DNA of 64,000 nt from positions 1 to 64,000 of the forward strand of contig CAZOXM010000003.1 of NCBI GenBank assembly GCA_964583825.1. The letters run 5' to 3'. The DNA comes from GCA-1730015 sp964583825. Lineage in GTDB: Bacteria > Pseudomonadota > Gammaproteobacteria > Granulosicoccales > Granulosicoccaceae. Below are positions 53,830 through 63,437 of the stretch, in pieces. Numbering within the stretch: the first letter of the stretch is position 1; each line of letters begins with the position of its first letter. The position numbers were made by a program, and so were the translations under genes. The notes below the pieces were generated by a model. It saw nothing but the letters and a program-made list of their open reading frames with translations, had not been told where the DNA came from and ran no database searches.

Positions 53830-55332
53830 ACCATTACCGTCAGTCATGTAATTACAACCACAAACACTAGGAACAGAGCGATTTTTAAGGCACTCGGCGC
53901 AACCTTTAGTGGTGCACTAATCACCCTGGTGTGCCATTTTTTCACCCTGATGTTTCTTGCCAGAATTCTGGAACAGGAAACCATGGGCCTCTACTTTATC
54001 GCCGTCATGGTCACTTTTCTTTTGAAACTGCTGAGTGACCTCGGTGTGGATCTGGCATTTGTAAAAAAGTTTCCTGAAGAAACCGAACAGGGACGCAACA
54101 GTCTCCTGCGCAGTGCGATCGGCATACGATTGCTGTCGTGCACAGTCGTGTCACTGTTATATTGTGTTGTTGAAAAATCCGGTGCGGTTTCTTTCATTAA
54201 TCTCATCGCACCATTCACGGCCCTGACCCTGGCGCTGTACTGGATGCACAGCTTCCGTGAATTGATATTGCGATTGCTGCAGGCCGAACAAAAATTCGGT
54301 TTTTACGCAGGCACTCAGGTGCTAGCGGCGCTGCTCAAAGCTGCACTGGTGATAACGCTGCTTACTTTTAAAGAAGTCACTGTCGCGCATGTCCTCGCTA
54401 TTGAAATTATCGCTTTTCTCGCATCTATTCTCTACGCAGCATTTCGTGTTCGAGACCGTCTTGCCAGAGCGATCCACAGTAAATTCAAAGGCGGCCGAGA
54501 AATCCTGAAATTCGGGTATCCGCTTTATTTGAACGCACTTCTAAACCTCGGCAACGAGCGTGTATCACAGTACATCGTGGCAGGACTCGGCGGCCCACTG
54601 GTAATGGCCTATTTCGGCGTTGCAGAACGACTGGCAGATGCTGGCACCCGATTGTTCGAGTCTTTTGTCAATGTGTACTACCCCGCCCAGACTGAGCATT
54701 TTGCCGCAAACAGAAACGACGATGCGACAGATTTTGCAAATCGCTCGCTGCTGTGGATTGGTTTTATAATCGGTAGTGGGATCGTCGCCTTCGCAACCAT
54801 ACGCGAGCCGGTAATAACCCTGTTCTTTTCATCAAAATATGCGACCGTCGCCAATGCAGCCACTCTGTTTTTTGCCGTGCTGCTGCTTCGTTCACTCCAA
54901 ACCATAATGGGTTACTTTGGTGTCGCTGCCGGCCAAAAATTTCTGCCGGTGAAAGTCAGCCTGGTATCCAGCGTTTTTAATATTATTCTGTGTTATTTGC
55001 TGTTTATTCGATTTGGTTATGAAGGTGCGATCGCTGCACTGGTCTTAACCCAGCTACTGATGAATTGTCTCTATTTTTACTGGCTGCAACGTGCAGGCTA
55101 CGAGCTGAGTATCACACCTATTGTGTTGTTACTACTGTTGACCCTTGGGGCCACCGCGGCAGTCTTCTCACTGGCCGACCATTTATGGTGGTCACTGGCA
55201 GTCTTCCCGTTGTTTGTTTTCTCCTGCTTTGTCGCCTTACCTGCGCTGCGCACAGACAGCACGCTGGGTTGGCAGAAACTCTTGGACTTTATAAATAAGC
55301 GCTCCCGTATGAAAGCGGACAAGGCGCTCTAG
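53830..55332 (+). CDS. Wzx-like polysaccharide flippase (MATE/MOP superfamily), 5' end uncertain
   Basis: About 500 residues follow the gap, with roughly 12-14 membrane helices. The N-terminus after the gap reads TITVSHVITTTNTRNRAIFKALG, with no ATG in frame before the first helix, so the start codon lies in the gap or is non-standard. Family features are GATFSGALITLVCHFFTLMFLARIL, DLGVDLAFVKKFPE, LKFGYPLYLNALLNLG and YGVFGVAERLADAGTRLF-like (FGVAERLADAGTRLF). It should flip lipid-linked repeat units across the inner membrane, working with the Wzy-like protein at 58593..59954. Confidence 0.88.
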   Translation, partial: TITVSHVITTTNTRNRAIFKALGATFSGALITLVCHFFTLMFLARILEQETMGLYFIAVMVTFLLKLLSDLGVDLAFVKKFPEETEQGRNSLLRSAIGIRLLSCTVVSLLYCVVEKSGAVSFINLIAPFTALTLALYWMHSFRELILRLLQAEQKFGFYAGTQVLAALLKAALVITLLTFKEVTVAHVLAIEIIAFLASILYAAFRVRDRLARAIHSKFKGGREILKFGYPLYLNALLNLGNERVSQYIVAGLGGPLVMAYFGVAERLADAGTRLFESFVNVYYPAQTEHFAANRNDDATDFANRSLLWIGFIIGSGIVAFATIREPVITLFFSSKYATVANAATLFFAVLLLRSLQTIMGYFGVAAGQKFLPVKVSLVSSVFNIILCYLLFIRFGYEGAIAALVLTQLLMNCLYFYWLQRAGYELSITPIVLLLLLTLGATAAVFSLADHLWWSLAVFPLFVFSCFVALPALRTDSTLGWQKLLDFINKRSRMKADKAL

Positions 55333-55472
55333 TGAACGGTGTGACCAAAAACACCAGCACCACACTGAAGAAAAGCCGCGCTGGCCACACCGCCCAAAAC
55401 CCCACTCAGATCAGTCGAATGGCAAGCTCTGTTTTCGTTCGATTCGCCTGATCGCTATTTCCGTCTGAAGAT

Positions 55473-56678
55473 ATGAATATACTTTTTCTTACACCTTACC
55501 TTCCCTATCCGCTGAACAACGGCGGGTTAATACGGGTTTACCATCTGCTGACAAACATTGCCACACGGCATCAGGTGACCTTGTTATGCATGGAACCAGA
55601 CAATGAAAAGCAGCGTGAAGGCATTGCATTAATCAAGGCTAAGGGTATACAGGTGCTATTGATACCGGTCGCGGCAAGCCAGAAAAAGGAAAACAAGCGA
55701 CTCTATCAACTACTTTCCCTCTTTTCGAATAAGACATACCAGTACCACCAGTACTACTCCCCTGAAATGCAGCAGGCAATCACGGAGCAGCTGGATTCCA
55801 AAAAATACGATTTACTGATGGTAGAGTTTTCCCAAATGGGATACTACGACATTACCACCGACATCCCCCGCTACGTCGACCAACACAATGTTGAGTACGA
55901 GATTATGCAGCGGACTTACGAAACTGAAAAAAGTCCGCTCAGGAAACTGCTAGCCCGCTCGGAGTGGAAAAAATATCGTCATCACGAAATAGAAAATTGT
56001 GAAAAGTTCACCGCTTGCCTCACTACTTCAAAACGCGATGCAGAAATATTGAAAGAGCGTTCCGCAAGACTGGAGTGCCATGTCATACCCAATGGAGTGG
56101 ACAGCGATTTTTTCAGCCCGGCAGAGGATGAAATCGATCCGAACATGATTCTCTTTACCGGCACCATCAGCTACTACCCAAATACCGAAGGCATACTGTG
56201 GTTCCACCAAAACATCTGGCCAAAGGTAAAGGAACTGAAACCCGATGCAACTTTCTGTATCGCTGGAAAAGCGCCACCAGCAGAAGTACAGCATCTGGCA
56301 AAGGCTGACAAACAAATTGTCGTCACGGGTGCAGTAGACGACATGAGAGACTATTACGCCAAAGCCGCAGTTGTCGTTGTGCCACTCAGAGTGGGCGGTG
56401 GAACCCGGCTTAAGATCCTCGAAGGTATGGCGATGGGCAAAGCGATCATTTCAACCACGGTGGGTGCAGAGGGCATTGATCACACGGAAGGCAAAAACAT
56501 TCTGTTGCGTGACGAACCGGATGATTTTGCCAGTGCGATTGCCGGTGTAATGGATGATTTCGCGCTCCGCACATCCCTGGGACGAGAAGGTCGTGTGCTG
56601 GTTGAACAAAAGTACGACTGGCAGGCAGTCGGCAATACCTTGTGTAACGTGTTTGAATCTAATGCGGGGGCTGCCTGA
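55473..56678 (+). CDS. GT4-family glycosyltransferase
   Basis: This 401-aa protein has the GT-B fold. The N-terminal domain opens MNILFLTPYLPYPLNNGG, a motif of polysaccharide GT4 enzymes that bind the acceptor. The C-terminal nucleotide-sugar domain has VIPNGVDSDFFSP (about 200-212), ILFTGTISYYPNTEG, PDATFCIAGKAP, VTGAVDDMRDYYAKAAVVVVPLRVGGGTRLKILEGMAMGKAII (E-x7-E type site). It is the last plus-strand gene of the exopolysaccharide locus and converges on the GT2 gene. Sugar specificity cannot be read. Confidence 0.9.
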   Translation: MNILFLTPYLPYPLNNGGLIRVYHLLTNIATRHQVTLLCMEPDNEKQREGIALIKAKGIQVLLIPVAASQKKENKRLYQLLSLFSNKTYQYHQYYSPEMQQAITEQLDSKKYDLLMVEFSQMGYYDITTDIPRYVDQHNVEYEIMQRTYETEKSPLRKLLARSEWKKYRHHEIENCEKFTACLTTSKRDAEILKERSARLECHVIPNGVDSDFFSPAEDEIDPNMILFTGTISYYPNTEGILWFHQNIWPKVKELKPDATFCIAGKAPPAEVQHLAKADKQIVVTGAVDDMRDYYAKAAVVVVPLRVGGGTRLKILEGMAMGKAIISTTVGAEGIDHTEGKNILLRDEPDDFASAIAGVMDDFALRTSLGREGRVLVEQKYDWQAVGNTLCNVFESNAGAA

Positions 56679-56722
56679 GGCACGTCCAGCCACTGAGGCT
56701 TTTTTACGGTCGCTTACGATTT

Positions 56723-57625
56723 TCAGGTGTTGCCGTAAAGCTCAACGGTATCGCCTCGATGAAACGCCATTTTGACTTTAACCAGATTTCGCACCAGCAG
56801 CAGATACCATTTGGCGTATCTTTTTTTGCCGAAAGGCAGATTAATCAGTGTCAGTCCGGCAGCACCAATTACCTGAGCCAAAACGAACAAACCGGTTTTC
56901 ATAAAAGCGAAGCCGAATTGCTGTGACCATAAATAATTCCAGTGCGTCTGTCCGATCCTGATATTCAGTCGTTTCAGGTAATCCATATTTAGGCGATGCG
57001 GTTCTACAGTCTCCGAGACAACCGCATTGTTATCGAATACGAGTTTTCCGCCTGCCTTATATATTCTATGGAAGAAATCAGTGTCTTCGCCACCACTCTT
57101 GCCATAGACAGGATCGAATTGAAACTGTTTCTCACGCACCCATACCGCCTTCAGCAGTGCGTTAGAGGTTGCCCCCTTTTTCAACAACGCCCCGGTTACA
57201 TGTTTATCTTTACCGAACATGTCTCCGTCTTTGATCCAGTCAGGTGTCTCTTCCGGGTAATACACTGTCACGCAACCAAAAACCGCATCTGCCTGGTGGG
57301 TTTTCATCGCGCTAAGCAGAGCCGCAATCCAGTTTGGATCCGCCCATTCATCATCGTCAATGAAGGCGAGTAAGTCTCCATTGGCATGTTGCATTGTCGA
57401 GTTCCGTACGGACGCAAGATTCCGCTCGGCATTAACAAAGTATCGGACATTTAGGTCACTACCGGCAAAGGCATCGCAGGCAGCCCTGCCGGACTGTTCC
57501 GCATCGTTATCAACAACAACCACTTCAAGTGTACAGTCAGCAGGGAGACTCTGCGCTCGCAGACTCTCCAGTGTCCTGGAAAGCGTGTCTCTTTTATACG
57601 TACAAAGACAAACAGAAACAAACAT
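56723..57625 (-). CDS. GT2-family glycosyltransferase
   Basis: This 300-aa inverting transferase has an N-terminal GT-A domain: VSVCLCTYKRDTLSRTLESL (3-22), CTLEVVVVDNDAEQ, and the DXD-type metal motif in LAFIDDDEWADPNWI (about 90-104), followed by SGGEDTDFFHRIYKAGGKL (about 178). The C-terminal end has a hydrophobic membrane-associated segment (FGFAFMKTGLFVLAQVIGAAGLTL). It starts four bases after the stop of the Alg13-like gene, so it is part of the minus-strand operon. Confidence 0.92.
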   Translation of the reverse strand: MFVSVCLCTYKRDTLSRTLESLRAQSLPADCTLEVVVVDNDAEQSGRAACDAFAGSDLNVRYFVNAERNLASVRNSTMQHANGDLLAFIDDDEWADPNWIAALLSAMKTHQADAVFGCVTVYYPEETPDWIKDGDMFGKDKHVTGALLKKGATSNALLKAVWVREKQFQFDPVYGKSGGEDTDFFHRIYKAGGKLVFDNNAVVSETVEPHRLNMDYLKRLNIRIGQTHWNYLWSQQFGFAFMKTGLFVLAQVIGAAGLTLINLPFGKKRYAKWYLLLVRNLVKVKMAFHRGDTVELYGNT

Positions 57626-57629
57626 ATTC

Positions 57630-58130
57630 TCAACCGGTCAACTTATATTCAACAATGCGCGCAAGATCATAATTAGTGATATCAACCGGGGTCGACGATT
57701 CAGTTTCTGCGCACAAACTCTGGTAATCCAATGGCGGGAAAGGATCTTCCGGATATACCAGGTTTATTCTCGGGTTGTTTATCTCACGCGCTATCTGAAG
57801 CTGATGATCATCCGAAAATTCACCATGCTCACTCACACGCGGGACAAAGATCGTCCGCTTACGGTACTTGAGCATCAAATTGAGGCTACCAATCCCGCAA
57901 TGGCTAATGACCAATGCACTTTGGCGTACCAGCGCCTCCATCTTGTCTCGCGGCACCAGCGCAGCCACCTCGCCACATGCCGGAGGAGTGGTGATTTCGA
58001 CAACGCCACTCTGAACAAACCACTCACAGCGTTTATCGCGATAAAGCGGTTCTTCGGAAATGTAACGATACAGCCGGTCAAACGGGTAGTCATTGGTGCC
58101 CATTGTCACCAAGATCAAAGGCCTGGCCAT
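57630..58130 (-). CDS. Alg13-like catalytic subunit (PssE/EpsF-type) of a two-part glycosyltransferase
   Basis: This 166-aa protein from the ATG at 58130 (GGAATATC upstream); an upstream frame to 58265 overlaps the preceding gene and is not conserved-looking. It is the C-terminal GT-B half: RPLILVTMGTNDYPFDRLY (3-21), VQSGVVEITTPP, LVRQSALVISHCGIGSLNLMLKYRK (about 70-95), FVPRVSEHGEFSDDHQLQIA. Such proteins pair with a membrane Alg14-like partner to transfer GlcNAc, GlcA or similar. The start overlaps the end of the Alg14-like gene by 41 bp, indicating tight coupling. Confidence 0.88.
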   Translation of the reverse strand: MARPLILVTMGTNDYPFDRLYRYISEEPLYRDKRCEWFVQSGVVEITTPPACGEVAALVPRDKMEALVRQSALVISHCGIGSLNLMLKYRKRTIFVPRVSEHGEFSDDHQLQIAREINNPRINLVYPEDPFPPLDYQSLCAETESSTPVDITNYDLARIVEYKLTG

Positions 58131-58569
58131 GATATTCCACCCCGTTATGTTGATCAGCGACTGGCTGCCACTGGCAGAGAAATGAATCGTAGAGTTTGAA
58201 TTTTTGAATAAGCTTGCCAGAGTTGGATAACTCAGTGACCCTGGACATCGTATCCAGGAAAACAAATTTCGTACGAGTGAGTTTTGCCAGCAATGCGAAT
58301 GGCAGGCAGATCGGTCCGCCGGTACTGAAGATCGCCATCGGTTTTTCGCGCCGCAGTATTCGCACGGCGGCGAACAGATTGATCAGATGTATCAACGGAT
58401 TGTGCTGTGTGTCGCGAATGGTGTGGACGCGCACAAAGTGTTCTCCATCGAGCATATTCTTGTTGCAGACAAGCACGAGGTCCTGAGCAACCGTACTCGT
58501 CGCACACATCGCCTGAGTCAGGTGTCCACCGGAGGATGCAACGACCAGCACCGTCGAAGAACGCTTCAC
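58090..58569 (-). CDS. Alg14-like membrane subunit (PssD-type) of the two-part glycosyltransferase
   Basis: This 159-aa protein starts with GTG preceded by a perfect GGAGG site, which supports the start. The N-terminal GT-B half shows TVLVVASSGGHLTQAM (6-21), FVRVHTIRDTQ, LINLFAAVRILRREKPMAIFSTGGPICLPFALLAKL (about 62-97) and FLDTMSRVTELSNSGKLIQKF. The hydrophobic helix and Arg-rich end anchor and orient the Alg13-like partner at the membrane. Together they form one enzyme. Confidence 0.88.
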   Translation of the reverse strand: MKRSSTVLVVASSGGHLTQAMCATSTVAQDLVLVCNKNMLDGEHFVRVHTIRDTQHNPLIHLINLFAAVRILRREKPMAIFSTGGPICLPFALLAKLTRTKFVFLDTMSRVTELSNSGKLIQKFKLYDSFLCQWQPVADQHNGVEYHGQAFDLGDNGHQ

Positions 58570-58592
58570 TATTTTTTCCTCCTGCTCAGTAG

Positions 58593-59954
58593 TCAGGGAC
58601 CGGACCCGGCCGGTTGTTCTGCCCTGCCAGCACGAATAGAGCGAAAGGCGGCATCGAGATTTGGCTTGCGGGACTGTGTGTAGAGAATATTCATCATCGC
58701 CATGACCATGATCACCCAGACAAAATGAATACCGTGGACAAAAGAGGTTTCAAGGCAATTGTGCAGCAGTGCATAGGCAATAATCACCGACGATAAGGGA
58801 TCCGACGCGTTGCGAGTAACGATGATGAATACTATCAGCATCAGCAACCAGAACACCGTTGGTATAACGCCCAGTTCCATACACAAGTCAACAAAGCCAC
58901 TGTGCGCCGTATGCAGCAACTGAAAGTAGCTGTATTTTATATCCAGCGCTTCCGGCACATCCCCAACGCCCCAGTACGCTCCGTACGCGGTGCCAAACAT
59001 CCAGTTTCTTTCCAGATCACCCAGCAGTAGATACCAGATATCGGTTCTGCCGGTGAGCGCCTCTTCCGGCAGGATACTCCGATAGTATTCAAACGGTGAC
59101 TGACCAAGGCCAACCAGAGCCATTGGAATAAAGACAATAATCATCAGCCACAAACCGATTACGCCAAGCGATACGTGGCGCAACAGATGCTGAGAGACGA
59201 GCATCAGCGGACCGAGCAGCAAGACAAATCCTATCGGCGTTTTAGAGCCACTCAGTATCAACAGTATCGACCAGCCGATCACACAGAAAAGCGCGACTCT
59301 TCTTTCTTTTAACGTCTCGGCATAAAAGCGCCAGGTCGCCAGTGAAATCAGCAGAAACGCACCGGCAACACCGCCGAATTCATTCTTTGCCGGGTGCAGA
59401 CCGGTAAATTTCCCGTAGACGTCAAAAGAGATCCAGGGCACCAAAAGGAACAACGCTTCGTAAACCAGTAACACCACGGAAAAGGACAACAAATAATTCA
59501 CGAATCGATTTTGCGAACGTGCGATAACAACAGCACCTGCTACAGAGGTAAACAACAACACCTGCCGCAGCGCGCGTCGCAGCGTGTCGGACGGATGGTC
59601 CGACCAGAAATAGGACGCGACCAGAAAGGCCGCAAAGATGCCCAGGGGAATCAGTACATTAATGTAGGCGCGCAACAGATGGCGCGAACGAATGATGTAC
59701 ATCAGACAGGCAGCGGTGAATACGGGCAGCAACAATTGCTTCCAGAGCGCCGCACCCGAGCTGACGATCTCGAGTCTCATCTCAAGATCACGCGCCATCA
59801 GGCTTGATTTGGGATTAAAATCCGGCGTCAGTGCTTTGGTGGTCCAGCCAAGCAATAAAAATAGCGGCAGGCCCAGCATGACCCGGTACAGGCTATCCCG
59901 CGAGAACCTCAACGGCCCTCTGCGGGAAGCAGGGAATGTTCGACCAGCCTGCAC
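58593..59954 (-). CDS. O-antigen ligase / Wzy-like polysaccharide polymerase
   Basis: This 453-aa membrane protein has about ten to twelve helices. The large periplasmic loop (about 280-340) contains YRSILPEEALTGRTDIWYLLLGDLERNWMFGTAYGAYW; the RTDIW followed by a long loop is typical of the WaaL/Wzy superfamily. A conserved-type segment HTAHSGFVDLCMELGVIPTVFWLL follows. It should polymerise exported repeat units. The start is GTG, with an ATG at 59879 as alternative. It follows the Wzc-like gene by 17 bp. Confidence 0.88.
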   Translation of the reverse strand: MQAGRTFPASRRGPLRFSRDSLYRVMLGLPLFLLLGWTTKALTPDFNPKSSLMARDLEMRLEIVSSGAALWKQLLLPVFTAACLMYIIRSRHLLRAYINVLIPLGIFAAFLVASYFWSDHPSDTLRRALRQVLLFTSVAGAVVIARSQNRFVNYLLSFSVVLLVYEALFLLVPWISFDVYGKFTGLHPAKNEFGGVAGAFLLISLATWRFYAETLKERRVALFCVIGWSILLILSGSKTPIGFVLLLGPLMLVSQHLLRHVSLGVIGLWLMIIVFIPMALVGLGQSPFEYYRSILPEEALTGRTDIWYLLLGDLERNWMFGTAYGAYWGVGDVPEALDIKYSYFQLLHTAHSGFVDLCMELGVIPTVFWLLMLIVFIIVTRNASDPLSSVIIAYALLHNCLETSFVHGIHFVWVIMVMAMMNILYTQSRKPNLDAAFRSIRAGRAEQPAGSGP

Positions 59955-59971
59955 TTGGGTGTACCCGCGTC

Positions 59972-62170
59972 TCAGGTGTTGCCGTAACTGTAGTACGAGT
60001 AGTAAGTCGCACCCATTTCCAGCTGATTGAGTACCACACCGACCACCGGTGCCTCCACCCGCTGCAGGGATTGCAGGCAGCGACTGATATGCTGGTAGGG
60101 TGTGGAGCGAGCTCTGATGGCGTATACGACTGCATCAGCATAACCGGACAACACCAGAGGATCACTGACAGGCAGCACTGGCGGTGCATCGAGAATGACG
60201 TGACTATACTTTTTAGCCGCCTCTTTGATATGCGACTGAAACCGCGGTGAGCTGATTAACTTGAGCGGATTCAATGGTGTGAAGTTCGCACAGAGCAGAT
60301 CCAGGTTGTTGTCGATACCGATCACACACTGTTCCAGCATCGCCTCGGCGGATAGCACTTCACGCAGGCCCATATCAGTTTTGTTTACACCGAACATTGT
60401 GCTGACGCCACGGGTGCGCAGATCACAGTCGATCAACAAGGTACGTCCAACGTTAGCGTAGCTGTACGCAAGGTGACCGGCGATGGTTGATTTCCCCTCA
60501 CCCGCAATGGTCGATGTCACCATGATTATTTTGTGCGGCTTATCGACGCGATCGAGCATCAATCCGGTGCGTACTGTGTTGACGGCTTCCTTGAAGATCG
60601 CCCCTTCTTTCGATCGGTCATTGTCTTCCTGCGAGTTCAAAACCACAGGTCGGACAAATCCCTTGCGAATACTTGGCAGCGATCCCAGCAGCGGAAGTCC
60701 GATTCTCTGATCGACATCGTCACCATCGCGAATACCGGTGTTAAACAACTCCCGCATGATGTAGTAGAACATCGATAACAACAGGCTGCCCAGACCGGCC
60801 AGCAAAAACAACACAGCTTTCCTGGGCTTGGACGGTTCCAGTGGATCTTCCGCGGGAGTCAGGATACGCGCGTGTGCGCTTTGCAGATCCACAGTTTCAG
60901 TGGTCTCTTTCGCACGCTCATAGAACAAGTCCAGCAACCGCTTGTTGGCATCAACAGAGCGTTGCAGCTCTAGGTATTTGCCGCCTTTTCGGTTCGTTTT
61001 GAAAAACTCCTGTTCCGCACCCGCGATTCGGCGTTTGATTTCACTTTCTTCGGCAAGTGCTGCGTTGTATTCAAATTCAATGGTTTCAACAATTCGATTC
61101 ACCTGCGATCGCAACCCCGAACGGGCTGTGTTGAGATCAGATGTGGCGGCCAGCATGTTCGGGTGCTGCGGTCCGTATCGCTTGGCGGCCTCGGCTCGCT
61201 TTTGTTGAGCCAGCACCACATCGAGCTTCAGCTTTTGCGCCACGCTGTCCGACTGTACCGCCGGCAGCGATTCGAGACTGCCGTCCTGTCGGGCATTTTG
61301 CACCTGGTCACGTCGGATTGATGCCTCTGCCAGCTTGGCGCTCGCCTGCACCAGCGCGGTTTTCAGATCCTTGAGTTCCTGGGCATTCAGATCCTGAATA
61401 TTTTCAAGATCAATCACGCCTTCCTGTTCGATGTAATCTGCCAGTTCCTGCTCCGCGCTGGTCAGGTCGCTGCGCAGCACTTCCACCTGCCCTGCAAGCC
61501 AGGACGCTGCTGTCTTGGTTCGTTCCAGACGCGCTTCCAGATCCGCCTCGATATACACAGCAGCATGTTCGTTCGCTACATCCCGGGCAAGTGCCGGAGA
61601 AGGCGCTTCAAAGCTAATGTCCACCAGTTGTGTGTTTCGCATCGGAGTGACCATCAGCCTTCGGCTGTAGTCTTTTATCAACTCGCGGCGTGTAAGTTCG
61701 GATTCGACTTCAGCATCTACGCTCTCGTCTTCCCCCATACCCAGCAAGCCGAACACACTATCGCGAATAGAACTGATACCGGGCACGCGATCCAGCATGC
61801 CTTCCTTTTCCTGGAAAGCTTCATGACTGGCCAGATCGAGTCTGCCAACCACTTTTTCAGCAAGCGGCCGCGATTTCAGCACCTCGAACTCCGTCGAGAG
61901 GTACTCTTCACTCTGTGTGTCCAGGCCGTACAGCGACTGGACGTCGATCACCTGACTTTCTTTCTGTTCTATCTGTACGGTTGCCGTCGCAGTATACTGT
62001 GGTGTCAGACTGTTAACGATCAGGTAGGTTGCTATCAGCACCGTCAACACAAACAGCGCAATGCGCCACTTATTGTCGAACACAGTCTGAACATAACGTT
62101 CAAGATTGAAGTTGACTTCTTCTTTCTTGAGTTCGGTCAGGGTACTGTCTAACGGATGGAGTGATTTCAT
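59972..62170 (-). CDS. Wzc/GumC-type polysaccharide co-polymerase with bacterial tyrosine-kinase domain
   Basis: This 732-aa fusion has an N-terminal Wzz domain with TM1 (LFVLTVLIATYLIV, about 37-50), a long periplasmic coiled coil (about 140-430, EQELADYIEQEG; AEAAKRYGPQHPNML), and TM2 (VLFLLAGLGSLLLSMFYYI, about 445). The C-terminal P-loop kinase has Walker A-prime TSTIAGEGKSTIAGHLAYSYA (about 552-572), Walker A' DCDLRTRG and Walker B VILDAPPVLPVSD. The tail ends GATYYSYYSYGNT, a Tyr-rich autophosphorylation cluster. It regulates chain length and export with the Wza-like protein, whose gene ends 14 bp upstream. Confidence 0.93.
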   Translation of the reverse strand: MKSLHPLDSTLTELKKEEVNFNLERYVQTVFDNKWRIALFVLTVLIATYLIVNSLTPQYTATATVQIEQKESQVIDVQSLYGLDTQSEEYLSTEFEVLKSRPLAEKVVGRLDLASHEAFQEKEGMLDRVPGISSIRDSVFGLLGMGEDESVDAEVESELTRRELIKDYSRRLMVTPMRNTQLVDISFEAPSPALARDVANEHAAVYIEADLEARLERTKTAASWLAGQVEVLRSDLTSAEQELADYIEQEGVIDLENIQDLNAQELKDLKTALVQASAKLAEASIRRDQVQNARQDGSLESLPAVQSDSVAQKLKLDVVLAQQKRAEAAKRYGPQHPNMLAATSDLNTARSGLRSQVNRIVETIEFEYNAALAEESEIKRRIAGAEQEFFKTNRKGGKYLELQRSVDANKRLLDLFYERAKETTETVDLQSAHARILTPAEDPLEPSKPRKAVLFLLAGLGSLLLSMFYYIMRELFNTGIRDGDDVDQRIGLPLLGSLPSIRKGFVRPVVLNSQEDNDRSKEGAIFKEAVNTVRTGLMLDRVDKPHKIIMVTSTIAGEGKSTIAGHLAYSYANVGRTLLIDCDLRTRGVSTMFGVNKTDMGLREVLSAEAMLEQCVIGIDNNLDLLCANFTPLNPLKLISSPRFQSHIKEAAKKYSHVILDAPPVLPVSDPLVLSGYADAVVYAIRARSTPYQHISRCLQSLQRVEAPVVGVVLNQLEMGATYYSYYSYGNT

Positions 62171-62184
62171 AAAAACTGATCGCC

Positions 62185-62934
62185 CTAGAAAAAGCCTTCC
62201 GGCACGGAGATGATGTCGCCGGGATACACCGGATCACCCATTCTGATTCGTCCCTGCTGCTGCTGGCCATCGATATCTCGAGATACTCTTACACGCTTCT
62301 TGGAAGCGCGCCCGGTAAACCCACCAGCCAGCGCTATTGTCTTTTCAAGTGTCAGACCGGACTGGTAGGGGTAGTTTCCAGGACGTTGCACTTCGCCATT
62401 GACAAAGATCTGCAGATATTCGGCTATAGAGATGATATCGCCCGGTAGTACGGCATCGGTCGGTCGCATACTGAATTGCTGCGCCACTCCGTTAATTTCC
62501 CGTGTCAGGGTTACCCGCTCTTTAGACGCCTTTTCAGTGAAGCCTCCTGCAAGCGCTACCGCCTTGTCGAGTGTCAGGCCGGGTTTGTAATCGTATCCGC
62601 CAGGCGTGTTGACTTCACCGTTGATGAATACCTGGCGGTATTCCGCCACGGACACCCGCACATCAGGATTGACAAGATAAGCGCCACTGAGTTCTCTGGT
62701 AATTGTCTCTTCAAGCTCCGCGACCGACATACCGCCGGCGTTGATCGAGCCGAGCAATGGAAAGTTGATTTGTCCGTTTTCGTTGAGTTTGATGTCCATG
62801 GTGAGGTCGTCTTCACCAAACACGACAATAGCCACTTCATCGCCTGCACTCAGGGTATAGGCATCCTGAGCCACCGCGCCAAACGCCCAGAGACACCAAA
62901 TCAGTCCGGTAGCTTTGTATATCAAAGATTTCAT
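62185..62934 (-). CDS. Polysaccharide export protein, Wza/GumB type
   Basis: This 249-aa protein is the first gene of the minus-strand operon. The ATG at 62934 is preferred over an upstream GTG at 62946. A signal peptide (IYKATGLIWCLWAFGAVAQ) is followed directly by the Poly_export domain (YTLSAGDEVAIVVFGEDDLTMDIKLNENGQINFPLLGSI, about 27-65) and two SLBB beta-grasp domains (VFINGEVNTPGGYDYKPGLTL; IFVNGEVQRPGNYPYQSGLTL), each followed by KAVALAGG or KTIALAGG. No lipidated Cys follows the signal, so it may be a GumB-like variant. It should form the outer-membrane export channel. Confidence 0.93.
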   Translation of the reverse strand: MKSLIYKATGLIWCLWAFGAVAQDAYTLSAGDEVAIVVFGEDDLTMDIKLNENGQINFPLLGSINAGGMSVAELEETITRELSGAYLVNPDVRVSVAEYRQVFINGEVNTPGGYDYKPGLTLDKAVALAGGFTEKASKERVTLTREINGVAQQFSMRPTDAVLPGDIISIAEYLQIFVNGEVQRPGNYPYQSGLTLEKTIALAGGFTGRASKKRVRVSRDIDGQQQQGRIRMGDPVYPGDIISVPEGFF

Positions 62935-63365
62935 CAATTTACCCACGCAGTAATAAATTTACCGCAGTCTATTCACAGCTCTCTGACTGTCGCCTGAAAT
63001 CCAAACGGGATCGCAGCCGGCGATTGCCAAGCACCGCATTCCTGTTGTAGTTGTCGTATTCCAGGCAAAAACGATTCGCGGTGGTTGATCCGCGTGCCTG
63101 GGGAATCGGTGACTCTTCACACTCCACTGTTTCGGCCGCAGACCGGACTTGTGTAATTTAAATGTCTGCAAACCGACCGCGCTCCCAACCGAGCAGGGTG
63201 GTCGCACAATTCCATCGGAGACAGGAGCAAATCCATCGTCGCCGCTGCAAAACTGTGACCATTTTCACGATCATAACCGGATTCTGCCGTCAGGCGACTT
63301 ACCCATCGTTAAGAAAGGATAATTGTCGCGATCGCTGACCTTTGAGATATCCGTCTGGCCTGCTG

Positions 63366-63422
63366 ATTCAGGCGCAATCCGGTGCGCTCGCAGTAGCGGA
63401 GGTTCTGCCGCGCAGGCTCCTA
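63366..63422 (-). repeat. 57-bp dispersed repeat, copy B
   Basis: This segment reads the reverse complement of 1015..1071 with one mismatch (G here, A in the complement of copy A, near 63415). It stands alone here without the second arm of the palindrome found at the other copy, and the hairpin GCAGGCT/AGCCTGC begins within its end. Confidence 0.9.
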
Positions 63423-63437
63423 GCCTGCATTATTCAT

